This document shows positions 1 through 5,808 of a DNA stretch of 5,808 bases, in pieces. The notes beneath the pieces are model-generated. The model was not told the DNA's origin and made no database searches. It worked only from the letters and a program-made list of their open reading frames with translations. The DNA is from Chloroflexota bacterium (lineage in GTDB: Bacteria > Chloroflexota > Anaerolineae > Anaerolineales > UBA11858): NCBI GenBank assembly GCA_003513015.1, contig DOTA01000357.1:1-5808 (forward strand). The letters are read 5' to 3'. Position 1 is the stretch's first letter, and each line of letters opens with the position of its first letter. A program made the translations under genes and the position numbers.

Positions 1-2100
1 AACAGCCATATCATTCATCATTGTCCCCAAACTTTGGCTGGCAAAATCATCACGCCAAAAGGCAGTTAATGGAAAATCAATACGATCAACACCGATGAAG
101 AAACCATTGGATAGCCCCGAGGCCTTGGTGACGCCCGTTGCAGCGTAGCGTCCTAAGCGCGCCACCCCAGAAACCCCATCAATGGATCGATACTCATCCA
201 CCGGGATAAACACCCACGATGTAGTTGTCTCAGAAGATGAAGAAGTCGGAGGGCCAAAAGAACTCCCGGTTGAGCCAGTGCTTCCCACATCCAAAAATTG
301 GAGATCAGCCCCGATGCGGTAATAGGATTGATCGAAAAGATGCGCATCGAGGGTATAGGCCAGGGAGGCAGTATAGGACGAGAGACTTACCGTGAGCATA
401 AGGATAATCAAAGGCGTGTGATAAGAACCCGGGGTACGTGAAAGCTGGCGGGTTGCCAGGGTTAGGCTGGCGTTTTTACTCATCCCTGAAATACGCGCAA
501 TCACCGACATGAGCGGGTGAATCAAACGCAGGGAAAATAAAGTAATCGCAAAAATTCCCAAGGCGGGCACCAAGAAGAGCAACGGATTTTGGAAAGGATC
601 GGTTGCGCCCGGTGTTCCTTCGGTTTGCAAAATCGCGATCGTTCCTTGCTGTCGCAATAAATAAGTGCCATAAGCTGCCGGGATGAACAACAACACATCC
701 ATCCAGGTGCGCTGCCACCAGGGAGCTTTTGCTACCCGGCCAGTTTCTTGTTTGTATGAAATGATTGTATGTCGGGCCGCCCCTACGGCTGGAATTATCA
801 TGGCTAACAGAACCAACCCAACCGCCAGAAGCCCAATTTGCAAGCTGTTGGAACTTACCGCCACGCGCAAACCCTGGATGCCTTCCCCAAATTCCAGGAA
901 GCTGCGAGTGGATGAAATCACTCGGGTCAACTGCACCGCTACGGGCAGGCTCAAGCCCAAGGAAATCAGGCCTAAAATCAAGCCCTCCAATGCAGTCAGA
1001 CCTAAAATTTGGATGGGCGAAGCACCGCGGCTGCGCAAGATGGCGATTTCATTGCGCTGGCGTTCAACCGAAAGCCCCGAAACCAGACTAATGAATGCCA
1101 GGATCAACCCCAAGATCGGCACGGAGAAGGCATATAACAAAACCGTTAGACTTTGCGAGGCTTGCTTGTATTCCCACAAAGCATCTGCCGGTGAAACACT
1201 CAAGCGGATATTCGGTAATAAGTAATCGGAATTCTTTTCAACCGTATTGATATTGATCAACAAAGGGTTAACATCTTCTACATGAACATCGGAGCCATCC
1301 ATCACCAAATACCAGTAGGCAGAATAAACCTCATCGGGCAAATAGGTGCTGATCCGCTCTTCAAAGGTCTGCCTGGGAACGAAAAGCATGCCCTCGTAGA
1401 ACGAAGGGTTCGAAATCCAATAGGTTTCGGTGATATCAATTGGCCGCCAAATTCCAGAAATACGCAGCGGAAAATCGGTGGCGACTTCCTTTCCGCTCTG
1501 AGTCATGCTGGTAAAATGCCCCAGGTAAACCTCCCCAATCTGGAAGCCCAACTCCAGAGCCATCTTTTCGTGCATCAAAACATCAATGGGATCGTTCTGA
1601 TCCATTGAAGCCGGTGCAGGGAAGGTACCCTCCAAAATTTCGATATGATCTTCTAAGTTTTCCATATATCCCAGGCTGGTGTAGGCCAGGCTGCGATCAT
1701 CCACATAAGTGGAGGTTCCCATGGGGAAAAGCGGAAAAGTATTGGTGCTGACATAGCGCACGCTCTGTTCCAATGGCAAGCCCAATTGACTTACCACTGA
1801 GTCAGAGATGTATTGATCAACAGCCTGAATATCTTCCCATTGCACAGCTTCATGCCAGCCACCGTAATAGTGAAACAAAAAGGCAAAAGGTGGACGTGGC
1901 AGGGTGCCTTCTTCTGGCGAGGCGGCGATATTCGTTTGCAAAGTTTGATAGTAAACCGAATCGGCATAAAGCGGGATGCTCAAGATCAGCGAAATCGACG
2001 AGACCAAGCCGAAAACCGCCGCTAACACCAAACCAAACTGAGAAACCAGACGATTTGGAATCGTTGTCAACAACCCCCAAACACGTAACAAGAAATTCAT
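1..2100 (-). CDS. Large FtsX-like ABC transporter permease, partial (3' end outside window)
   Basis: An open frame of exactly 700 codons runs from an ATG at 2100 to the left edge without a stop. It begins MNFLLRVWGLL and has a first membrane segment at about residues 19-45. A large extracytoplasmic domain follows (about 46-315), then hydrophobic segments near 318-341, 365-388 and 418-440. After segment 318-341 comes the charged ERQRNEIAILRSRGAS stretch (346-361), the typical cytoplasmic loop of FtsX/MacB-type permeases. A second set of segments (about 466-482, 506-526, 563-583) opens a second module with another outer domain, containing a Ser/Thr/Gly-rich linker at 606-628. This is the double-FtsX layout of permeases of about 800-1200 residues. 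Such proteins work with a separate ATPase in lipoprotein or peptide export, or in envelope remodelling; no ATPase is visible here. An AGAGG lies 7 nt before the ATG. It follows the dehydrogenase by 23 bases and may be the last or a late gene of the operon. The family call is firm; the substrate is unknown. Confidence 0.9.
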   Translation of the reverse strand, partial: MNFLLRVWGLLTTIPNRLVSQFGLVLAAVFGLVSSISLILSIPLYADSVYYQTLQTNIAASPEEGTLPRPPFAFLFHYYGGWHEAVQWEDIQAVDQYISDSVVSQLGLPLEQSVRYVSTNTFPLFPMGTSTYVDDRSLAYTSLGYMENLEDHIEILEGTFPAPASMDQNDPIDVLMHEKMALELGFQIGEVYLGHFTSMTQSGKEVATDFPLRISGIWRPIDITETYWISNPSFYEGMLFVPRQTFEERISTYLPDEVYSAYWYLVMDGSDVHVEDVNPLLININTVEKNSDYLLPNIRLSVSPADALWEYKQASQSLTVLLYAFSVPILGLILAFISLVSGLSVERQRNEIAILRSRGASPIQILGLTALEGLILGLISLGLSLPVAVQLTRVISSTRSFLEFGEGIQGLRVAVSSNSLQIGLLAVGLVLLAMIIPAVGAARHTIISYKQETGRVAKAPWWQRTWMDVLLFIPAAYGTYLLRQQGTIAILQTEGTPGATDPFQNPLLFLVPALGIFAITLFSLRLIHPLMSVIARISGMSKNASLTLATRQLSRTPGSYHTPLIILMLTVSLSSYTASLAYTLDAHLFDQSYYRIGADLQFLDVGSTGSTGSSFGPPTSSSSETTTSWVFIPVDEYRSIDGVSGVARLGRYAATGVTKASGLSNGFFIGVDRIDFPLTAFWRDDFASQSLGTMMNDMAV

Positions 2101-2114
2101 ACAGAGACCTCTGT
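2101..2114 (-). promoter_or_regulatory. Ribosome binding site inside a small palindrome before the permease
   Basis: On the minus strand the 14 bases directly before the permease ATG read ACAGAGGTCTCTGT. AGAGG (2108-2112) is a good Shine-Dalgarno sequence 7 nt from the start and supports ATG 2100. The 14-mer is self-complementary except for its two central bases. In RNA it could form a 5-bp stem with a GGTC loop that partly covers the ribosome site. Whether this matters for expression is inference. Confidence 0.5.
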
Positions 2115-2123
2115 GCTGCAACC

Positions 2124-3134
2124 CTAGGGGTTGATGATGACTTTTAATCCCTGACGTTGTTGCGCCAGTGTGAAAGCTTCAACTGCTTCCGTCAAGGGAA
2201 AACGATGTGTAGCAAGTGGGCTCAAATCGACTTGCCCCGCTTCAACCATTTTGATTGCCCGCGGGTAAACATGTTTCATACGCCGCACCATCATAATTGA
2301 TAATCCCTTACGACGGGCTGTAGAGGCTTTAAAGGAAATCAGATTTACCGTGGGGATACCGCAGAGAACGACTCGTGCCCCGGGTTTTGCCGTTTCTATG
2401 GCAGTTTCCACGGCTGAATTTTCCCCGGCACACTCAAGGGCGACATCCACACCCAGTTTATGGGTGTCCGCCAAAATTTGAGTACGCTCATCCCCTTGGG
2501 GAGTGGCCAGATAAACGCGATCAGCGCCTATTCTTTTAGCTGCCTCCAGCCGATGGGGTAAAACATCCGTTGCAATAATTTCGGAGGCCCCAGCCGCGCG
2601 GGCAACCTGAATGGCGAACAACCCAATCGGGCCACAGCCAAATATGCCAACGATCATCCCCGGCTTAATGTGGCCGAGATCCACGGTATGGATGGCGACA
2701 CCCAAGGGTTCCAGCAAAGCGGCACCTTCATCAGAAATCGAATCGGGAATAGGGATGATGGATTTCATCGGCCAGGCAATATATTCGCGCAAAGCCCCAT
2801 CCGTGGGTGGATGTCCGGCAAAATAATGATCGGGACACAAATTGGGATGGCCTTGCAGGCAAAATTCGCAGGTTTCGCAGGGGATATGGGGGTCAACGGC
2901 AACCCGCAAACCATCCATCTCCCCACCTTCGATAACGCCGCCAAATTCGTGTCCTAGCACAGAGGGGGTAGTGAGGGTTGCTTCACCCGTGGAGCCATCG
3001 GCAGCCCAATGGATATCTGAGCCGCAGATGCCTACCGCTTTGACGCGGATCAAGACTTCGTCGTACTCGGGGACGGGGATGGGCTCATCGTGCAGGCGAA
3101 AATCACCAACAGCATGCAGGCGGAGAACTTTCAT
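2124..3134 (-). CDS. Zinc-dependent medium-chain alcohol/polyol dehydrogenase (sorbitol dehydrogenase-like)
   Basis: This 336-residue protein has the full length of the zinc MDR family, which oxidises secondary alcohols or polyols with NAD(P) in the cytoplasm. The N-terminal GroES-like domain carries the catalytic zinc site: C37 in GICGSD, H62-E63 in GHEFGG, and E142 in LLEPLG. The structural zinc lobe is intact as C86, C89, C92 and C100 (Cx2Cx2Cx7C). The Rossmann domain has GCGPIG at 166-171. D190 at the end of the second strand (IIATD) favours NAD over NADP. The ATG at 3134 is preceded by GAGGA at 7 nt. It starts 15 bases after the M24-like gene and ends 23 bases before the permease. Sorbitol/xylitol, threonine and butanediol dehydrogenases share these motifs, so the substrate stays open. 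Neighbouring aldo/keto reductases suggest sugar or polyol chemistry. Confidence 0.93.
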   Translation of the reverse strand: MKVLRLHAVGDFRLHDEPIPVPEYDEVLIRVKAVGICGSDIHWAADGSTGEATLTTPSVLGHEFGGVIEGGEMDGLRVAVDPHIPCETCEFCLQGHPNLCPDHYFAGHPPTDGALREYIAWPMKSIIPIPDSISDEGAALLEPLGVAIHTVDLGHIKPGMIVGIFGCGPIGLFAIQVARAAGASEIIATDVLPHRLEAAKRIGADRVYLATPQGDERTQILADTHKLGVDVALECAGENSAVETAIETAKPGARVVLCGIPTVNLISFKASTARRKGLSIMMVRRMKHVYPRAIKMVEAGQVDLSPLATHRFPLTEAVEAFTLAQQRQGLKVIINP

Positions 3135-3141
3135 AAGATAT

Positions 3142-3146
3142 TCCTC
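3142..3146 (-). promoter_or_regulatory. Shine-Dalgarno of the zinc dehydrogenase
   Basis: GAGGA on the minus strand lies 7 nt before the ATG at 3134, within the 15-base gap after the M24-like gene. It supports this start and translation from a shared transcript. Confidence 0.7.
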
Positions 3147-3149
3147 ACA

Positions 3150-4232
3150 TCACTCGACAACTAAAATGGAGGGGCGTTGGATGGTTTGCCGATCGAGTTT
3201 AACGGAAATTGTGGGCCAACCAGGGATTTCCGAGATGACTTCGTTCTTTTGTGCGCCCACCAAAATGGTATCTTCCGATTTGACACCAGTGATCGAGGGA
3301 TTCCATGCATAGGTCTGCCCCACAACTACGGGGAATTTAGCGGTATCGGTGGCGAGGAATTCGCGCGCTTCGAAACCTGCCGGGCCGCCCTGATGATGCA
3401 ACTGCCATTCATTGGCAAATCCGGCATCGGCATAGGCTTCTTTTGTGATTTGGAAAACCTCCGCAACGGTGACTCCAGGCCGGGTAGCGGCAATCATAGC
3501 CGCATCAATATAGGCCGTGGCTGCCTCTTTTTCAACGAGTTCATCGCTGAGTTTCCCAAAATGCACCAGGCGCGTAACCGAACACACCAAACCATCTTTT
3601 CGCCCGCAAAGCACCATCATGGCGTATTTTCCCAAGGATTTGGCGGTAGGCAAGGGGTGGCGGAATTTAAAAATCCGTTCGTCTGTGGCAATTAGAACCA
3701 CGATGGGCAGCACGCCGCGTTTGAAGGTGGCAGCCGATAGCTGCGCGGCGACCTCAAACTCGGTCAGGCCCGGCTGGATGGAACGAGCGGTCTCATCCAT
3801 AGCTTGGCCACAAAGAGCGGATAACGCTCGGAATTTGGCCTGTTCACCTGTATCTAAAATCGAACGCTCAAAAGCTAATTCAGATGAAAGATCAATTGCC
3901 CCAGGAAAATTATTATCGCTGCCAAGTTTAAGCCCTGCGGCGAGCGCTGGGAGCGACTTCGCAGGTTCATACCAGGGATCCACATGAAACTGCCAGCCAG
4001 CCTTTGCCAGTTGTTCTTCCTGCTCAAAGCGCGGCGCTTCAATATTATTGGTGAACAGATGGCGCGCATCCCGGGTTATTAATAAACTACCAACCCCTAC
4101 AGCCGCGGCCGTATTCACATAAGAAGCCGCTCCATCGGTCGCCCAGGCAAAGTTAGAAATTTGCTGGATGAGCAGCGCGTCTAAATTGTATTTATCGAGC
4201 AAAACATTAATGCGTGCTTGCTTGGCAGACAT
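3150..4232 (-). CDS. M24-fold (creatinase/prolidase-like) protein lacking most metal ligands
   Basis: This 360-residue protein has an N-terminal creatinase_N-type domain (about 1-125; MSAKQARINVLLDKYNLDALL is typical) and a C-terminal pita-bread domain (about 130-355). The best start is ATG 4232, with AAAGGA upstream; a TTG seven codons earlier overlaps the preceding gene. Compared by eye with E. coli PepP, the first Asp ligand aligns with V207 in MVLCG. The second aligns with S218 in CSVTRL, the His with G283 in HHQGGPAG, and the first Glu with N311 in AWNPS. Only the last Glu remains (E320, KSED). The shuttle-type His (H192, FRHPLP) and H279 are kept. Metal-dependent aminopeptidase activity is therefore unlikely. 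Creatinase is a known metal-free member of this fold, so a metal-independent hydrolase or a binding protein is plausible. The C-terminal QRPSIL motif recalls a bacterial subfamily usually labelled Xaa-Pro peptidase. The gene lies 14 bases after the aldo/keto reductase and 15 before the dehydrogenase. Confidence 0.88.
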   Translation of the reverse strand: MSAKQARINVLLDKYNLDALLIQQISNFAWATDGAASYVNTAAAVGVGSLLITRDARHLFTNNIEAPRFEQEEQLAKAGWQFHVDPWYEPAKSLPALAAGLKLGSDNNFPGAIDLSSELAFERSILDTGEQAKFRALSALCGQAMDETARSIQPGLTEFEVAAQLSAATFKRGVLPIVVLIATDERIFKFRHPLPTAKSLGKYAMMVLCGRKDGLVCSVTRLVHFGKLSDELVEKEAATAYIDAAMIAATRPGVTVAEVFQITKEAYADAGFANEWQLHHQGGPAGFEAREFLATDTAKFPVVVGQTYAWNPSITGVKSEDTILVGAQKNEVISEIPGWPTISVKLDRQTIQRPSILVVE

Positions 4233-4241
4233 AAGCGAATT

Positions 4242-4247
4242 TCCTTT
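4242..4247 (-). promoter_or_regulatory. Shine-Dalgarno deciding the M24-like start
   Basis: AAAGGA on the minus strand lies 9 nt before ATG 4232 and touches the TAA stop of the upstream aldo/keto reductase. The longer frame starting at TTG 4253 would place this site inside the coding sequence, so the ATG is preferred. Confidence 0.65.
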
Positions 4248-5230
4248 TACCAAAGATGATGAACTTGGGGTTTAATCAAACGATCATAAATTGAGCAAAT
4301 TTCTTGCATGGTAGCATCCGAAATCGGTGGAAAGTTCGCGGCTGCGAGATTATCTTCAGCCTGGGAAGGCCGCTTGGCCCCCGGAATGGCAGCAGAAACC
4401 GCCTCGAACATGAGGATCCAGCGCAAGGCAAACTGCGCCATTGTCCAGCCATGAGGAACGAGTTTCCGCAATTCTTCCACCGCTTGCAAACTAAGCGCAA
4501 AATCCACCCCCGAGAAGGTTTCGCCTTTATCGAAGGCAGCCCCCTCACGGTTGTACTGGCGGTGATCGTCTGCTTCAAATTTCGTGGAAGGGCTTATCTT
4601 GCCGGTTAGCATTCCCGAGGAAAGCGGCACGCGCGCCAAGATCCCCACTTGCTTTTCTTGAGCCAGCCGAAAGAATAGATCGGCAGGTCGTTGGCGGAAA
4701 ATATTGAAGATGATTTGGACACTCTGCACCTGGGGATATTCAATAGCCTTGATGGCCTCTTCCACCTTCTCGACGCTGACTCCGTAATAACGGAGTTTCC
4801 CAGCCTTTGTCAGATCATCGAGGATGTAAAAAGTTTCCGGCATATAATAAACTTCGCCGGGCGGGCAGTGGAGTTGCACCAAGTCCAAGGCATCAACGTC
4901 TAAATTCCTGAGGCTGCGTTCGACAAAGGCGGTCAAATTCTCTCGGTTGTAACCCGAGGCCACGTGCGGGTCAAGGCGTCGCCCTGCTTTGGTAGCAACG
5001 ATAACTTCTTCAGAGCGATCTTTAAGCACCTGTGAAATCAAGCGTTCGCTACGTCCATCGCCGTAGACATCCGCGGTATCAATAAAATTTACACCCAGAT
5101 CAATGGCTTTATGTAGAGCAGCGATTGATTCGGAATCATCCACGCTACCCCAAGCACCACCGATAGCCCAGGCCCCAAAACTAATCGTGGATATCTGCCA
5201 ACCCGTGCGGCCAAATGTACGATATTCCAT
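4247..5230 (-). CDS. Aldo/keto reductase, complete
   Basis: This 327-residue protein matches the usual length of NADPH-dependent aldo/keto reductases, cytoplasmic TIM-barrel enzymes that interconvert carbonyls and alcohols. It opens with MEYRTFGRTGWQIS, the standard start of the family. The catalytic tetrad is complete: D51 and Y56 in FIDTADVYGDGRSE, K81 in VATKAG, and H121 in LVQLHCPP. The cofactor-binding C-terminal segment IPGAKRPSQAEDNL lies at 282-295. GILARVPLSSGMLTGK (197-211) is the conserved late-barrel segment. The frame extends back to a TTG at 5251, but that would overlap the upstream stop. ATG 5230 fits the family N-terminus and has GAGG upstream. It begins 13 bases after the partial aldo/keto reductase and ends 14 bases before the M24-like gene. 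Substrate is not readable. It is close to YhdN-like/general-stress and sugar-dehydrogenase-like reductases. Confidence 0.93.
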   Translation of the reverse strand: MEYRTFGRTGWQISTISFGAWAIGGAWGSVDDSESIAALHKAIDLGVNFIDTADVYGDGRSERLISQVLKDRSEEVIVATKAGRRLDPHVASGYNRENLTAFVERSLRNLDVDALDLVQLHCPPGEVYYMPETFYILDDLTKAGKLRYYGVSVEKVEEAIKAIEYPQVQSVQIIFNIFRQRPADLFFRLAQEKQVGILARVPLSSGMLTGKISPSTKFEADDHRQYNREGAAFDKGETFSGVDFALSLQAVEELRKLVPHGWTMAQFALRWILMFEAVSAAIPGAKRPSQAEDNLAAANFPPISDATMQEICSIYDRLIKPQVHHLW

Positions 5231-5241
5231 CAGAGATCGCG

Positions 5242-5245
5242 CCTC
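5242..5245 (-). promoter_or_regulatory. Shine-Dalgarno of the complete aldo/keto reductase
   Basis: GAGG on the minus strand lies 11 nt before ATG 5230, slightly long spacing. It overlaps the TGA stop of the preceding gene (TGAGG), suggesting translational coupling between the two reductases. Confidence 0.5.
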
Positions 5246-5690
5246 AGTCAAAAATGGTAACAGCCTGATGCTCAGCAGCAGAAACCATCAAGGCTTCTTG
5301 CTCGGGCTGAGATAAGGGCGTAAAGTTCTGGCAGGCTTCCAAGAATAACGGCAAAATTCCCACATCGCCGGTAGTACACAAGCACGCCGTGTTGGATTGC
5401 GAAAGGGCAAAGTTCACGCCCGCCTGGATTATCTCAGGCGTATCAAAGGGTTCGTACCAACAATTGTAAGTGTGGTCACGCTCTCCCCAGGGTCGGCGGG
5501 CGATAGATTTGATAATCATGACACCAACATCACGTTTTTCGCAAACTTCCAACAATTCCAGGGCGGTATCTCGATATTCCGGATTCCCAAATTGGGTAAA
5601 GTTGACTGGAAACAGCACGGAGTCAAAATCAAAGCGACGCAATGCCTCCAGAAATACGGCAGGGGATTGATTCCCGTGTCCGGTGATCCC
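5244..5690 (-). CDS. Aldo/keto reductase, C-terminal part; 5' end lost at a fold-back junction
   Basis: A minus-strand frame encodes 148 residues ending ...AEHQAVTIFD before TGA at 5244. It starts GITGHGNQSPAVFLEALRR and continues with FDFDSVLFPVNF, IIKSIARRPWGER and NFALSQSNT. This is the second half of an aldo/keto reductase of the GITGHG type. The catalytic tetrad would lie upstream and is missing. A stop-free start at TTG 5642 is possible but false, because clear family sequence continues in frame upstream to the glycine at 5690. Beyond that the frame enters the inverted-repeat spacer and meets a TGA. The Cys residues present do not form a ferredoxin motif. Its stop overlaps the ribosome site of the next reductase, so the two are coupled. 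The real gene is presumably intact in the organism. It is a different, distant family member from its neighbour, not a tandem copy. Confidence 0.85.
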   Translation of the reverse strand, partial: GITGHGNQSPAVFLEALRRFDFDSVLFPVNFTQFGNPEYRDTALELLEVCEKRDVGVMIIKSIARRPWGERDHTYNCWYEPFDTPEIIQAGVNFALSQSNTACLCTTGDVGILPLFLEACQNFTPLSQPEQEALMVSAAEHQAVTIFD

Positions 5691-5808
5691 GGGATGAAGG
5701 ACTCACGGATTATCTCGGGATCACCGGACACGGGAATCAATCCCCTGCCGTATTTCTGGAGGCATTGCGTCGCTTTGATTTTGACTCCGTGCTGTTTCCA
5801 GTCAACTT
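5599..5808. repeat. Perfect 93-bp inverted repeat with 24-base spacer at the window edge
   Basis: Bases 5599-5691 are the exact reverse complement of 5716-5808, with no mismatch over 93 bp. The spacer is 5692-5715. The right arm ends on the last base of the window, so the true arm may be longer. Both arms are aldo/keto reductase coding sequence in opposite orientations. There is no sign of a transposon end, terminator T-tract or target duplication. The junction lies in the self-complementary 10-mer ATCCCGGGAT (5686-5695). A perfect coding palindrome at a sequence end is typical of a fold-back chimera from amplification or assembly. A genuine recent inverted duplication cannot be excluded. Confidence 0.97.
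5693..5808 (+). pseudogene. Inverted sense copy of an internal aldo/keto reductase segment
   Basis: Read on the plus strand from 5693, the frame gives DEGLTDYLGITGHGNQ and continues through EALRRFDFDSVLFPVN to the edge. This is the same protein segment as the minus-strand gene, preceded by DEGLTDYL, which fits the family pattern EGL-x-x-(Y/F)-(I/L)-G-ITGHG. The spacer is therefore native gene sequence lying immediately upstream of the arm. There is no start codon or ribosome site for this frame, and a plus-strand stop (TGA, 5684-5686) lies just before it. It is a fragment created by the fold-back, not an independent gene. Confidence 0.8.

Larger units (their letters stand above)
1..5690 (-). 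other. Probable single operon of five genes
   Basis: All five coding regions face the same way with gaps of 13, 14, 15 and 23 bases and individual Shine-Dalgarno sites. No hairpin-plus-T-tract terminator or promoter-sized gap occurs between them. The order in transcription is aldo/keto reductase, aldo/keto reductase, M24-like protein, zinc dehydrogenase, FtsX permease. The promoter must lie right of the window. Co-transcription is inferred from spacing only. Confidence 0.7.

Noticed and set aside
153..347. Possible frameshift in the permease, suggested by a short minus-strand frame in another phase
   Set aside because: The main frame stays open and meaningful through this stretch to the window edge, giving exactly 700 codons from 2100 to 1.
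683..1225. Plus-strand open frame of 180 codons
   Set aside because: It lies opposite the continuous 700-codon permease frame, whose translation has clear membrane segments and the FtsX loop motif. The plus-strand translation is rich in Arg, Lys and Pro and has no family features.
2842..3987. Several plus-strand open frames of 156-172 codons opposite the dehydrogenase and M24-like genes
   Set aside because: The minus-strand genes there have complete family motifs and ribosome sites; the plus-strand frames are antisense shadows.
5640..5642. TTG as the start of the partial aldo/keto reductase
   Set aside because: In-frame family sequence (GITGHGNQSPAVFLEA) continues upstream of it, so the TTG is an internal Leu codon.
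5516..5740. Minus-strand open frame of 74 codons crossing the inverted-repeat spacer
   Set aside because: It exists only because of the fold-back and reads the reductase in the wrong frame. No protein family pattern is visible.
5599..5808. Inverted repeat as a hairpin telomere, terminator or insertion-sequence end
   Set aside because: Both arms are conserved internal enzyme coding sequence, there is no T-tract, transposase or target duplication, and the spacer is also native coding sequence of the same gene.
1..5808. CRISPR arrays, tRNA or rRNA genes, phage or transposase genes
   Set aside because: No spaced direct repeats, cloverleaf-like segments or rRNA sequence were seen, and essentially all bases are used by the five minus-strand genes and the fold-back.

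Overview
The window is a tightly packed, one-directional gene cluster on the minus strand, so it reads from high to low coordinates. It holds the 3' part of an aldo/keto reductase, a complete second aldo/keto reductase, a creatinase/prolidase-fold (M24-like) protein, a zinc-dependent medium-chain dehydrogenase, and the first 700 codons of a large FtsX-type ABC transporter permease that runs off the left edge. The gaps between genes are 13, 14, 15 and 23 bases. Each start has a recognisable GA-rich Shine-Dalgarno sequence, and I see no terminator or promoter between the genes. This looks like one operon whose promoter lies beyond the right edge.

The organism is a bacterium of moderate GC content using the standard bacterial code. 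The mix of aldo/keto reductases, a sorbitol-dehydrogenase-like enzyme and a very long double-FtsX permease resembles environmental Chloroflexota such as Anaerolineae. That is an impression from protein style, not a proof.

The three redox or hydrolase-fold genes in the middle suggest breakdown or interconversion of a polyol, sugar or small amino/keto compound. The two aldo/keto reductases and the zinc dehydrogenase would handle carbonyl/alcohol steps, and the M24-fold protein would act on a C-N bond or bind a small ligand. The M24-like protein has lost four of the five metal-ligand positions of classical prolidases, so it should not be annotated as a working Xaa-Pro aminopeptidase. The substrate cannot be read from the sequence. 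The permease may be co-transcribed but has no obvious functional link.

The right edge is abnormal. Bases 5599-5691 and 5716-5808 form a perfect 93-bp inverted repeat around a 24-base spacer, and the repeat runs exactly to the last base. The right arm and spacer, read on the plus strand, encode the same aldo/keto reductase in sense orientation plus about eight residues that belong just upstream of it. The first aldo/keto reductase is therefore broken here by a fold-back copy of itself. An amplification, library or assembly chimera at a contig end is the most likely cause, with a real inverted duplication as the alternative.
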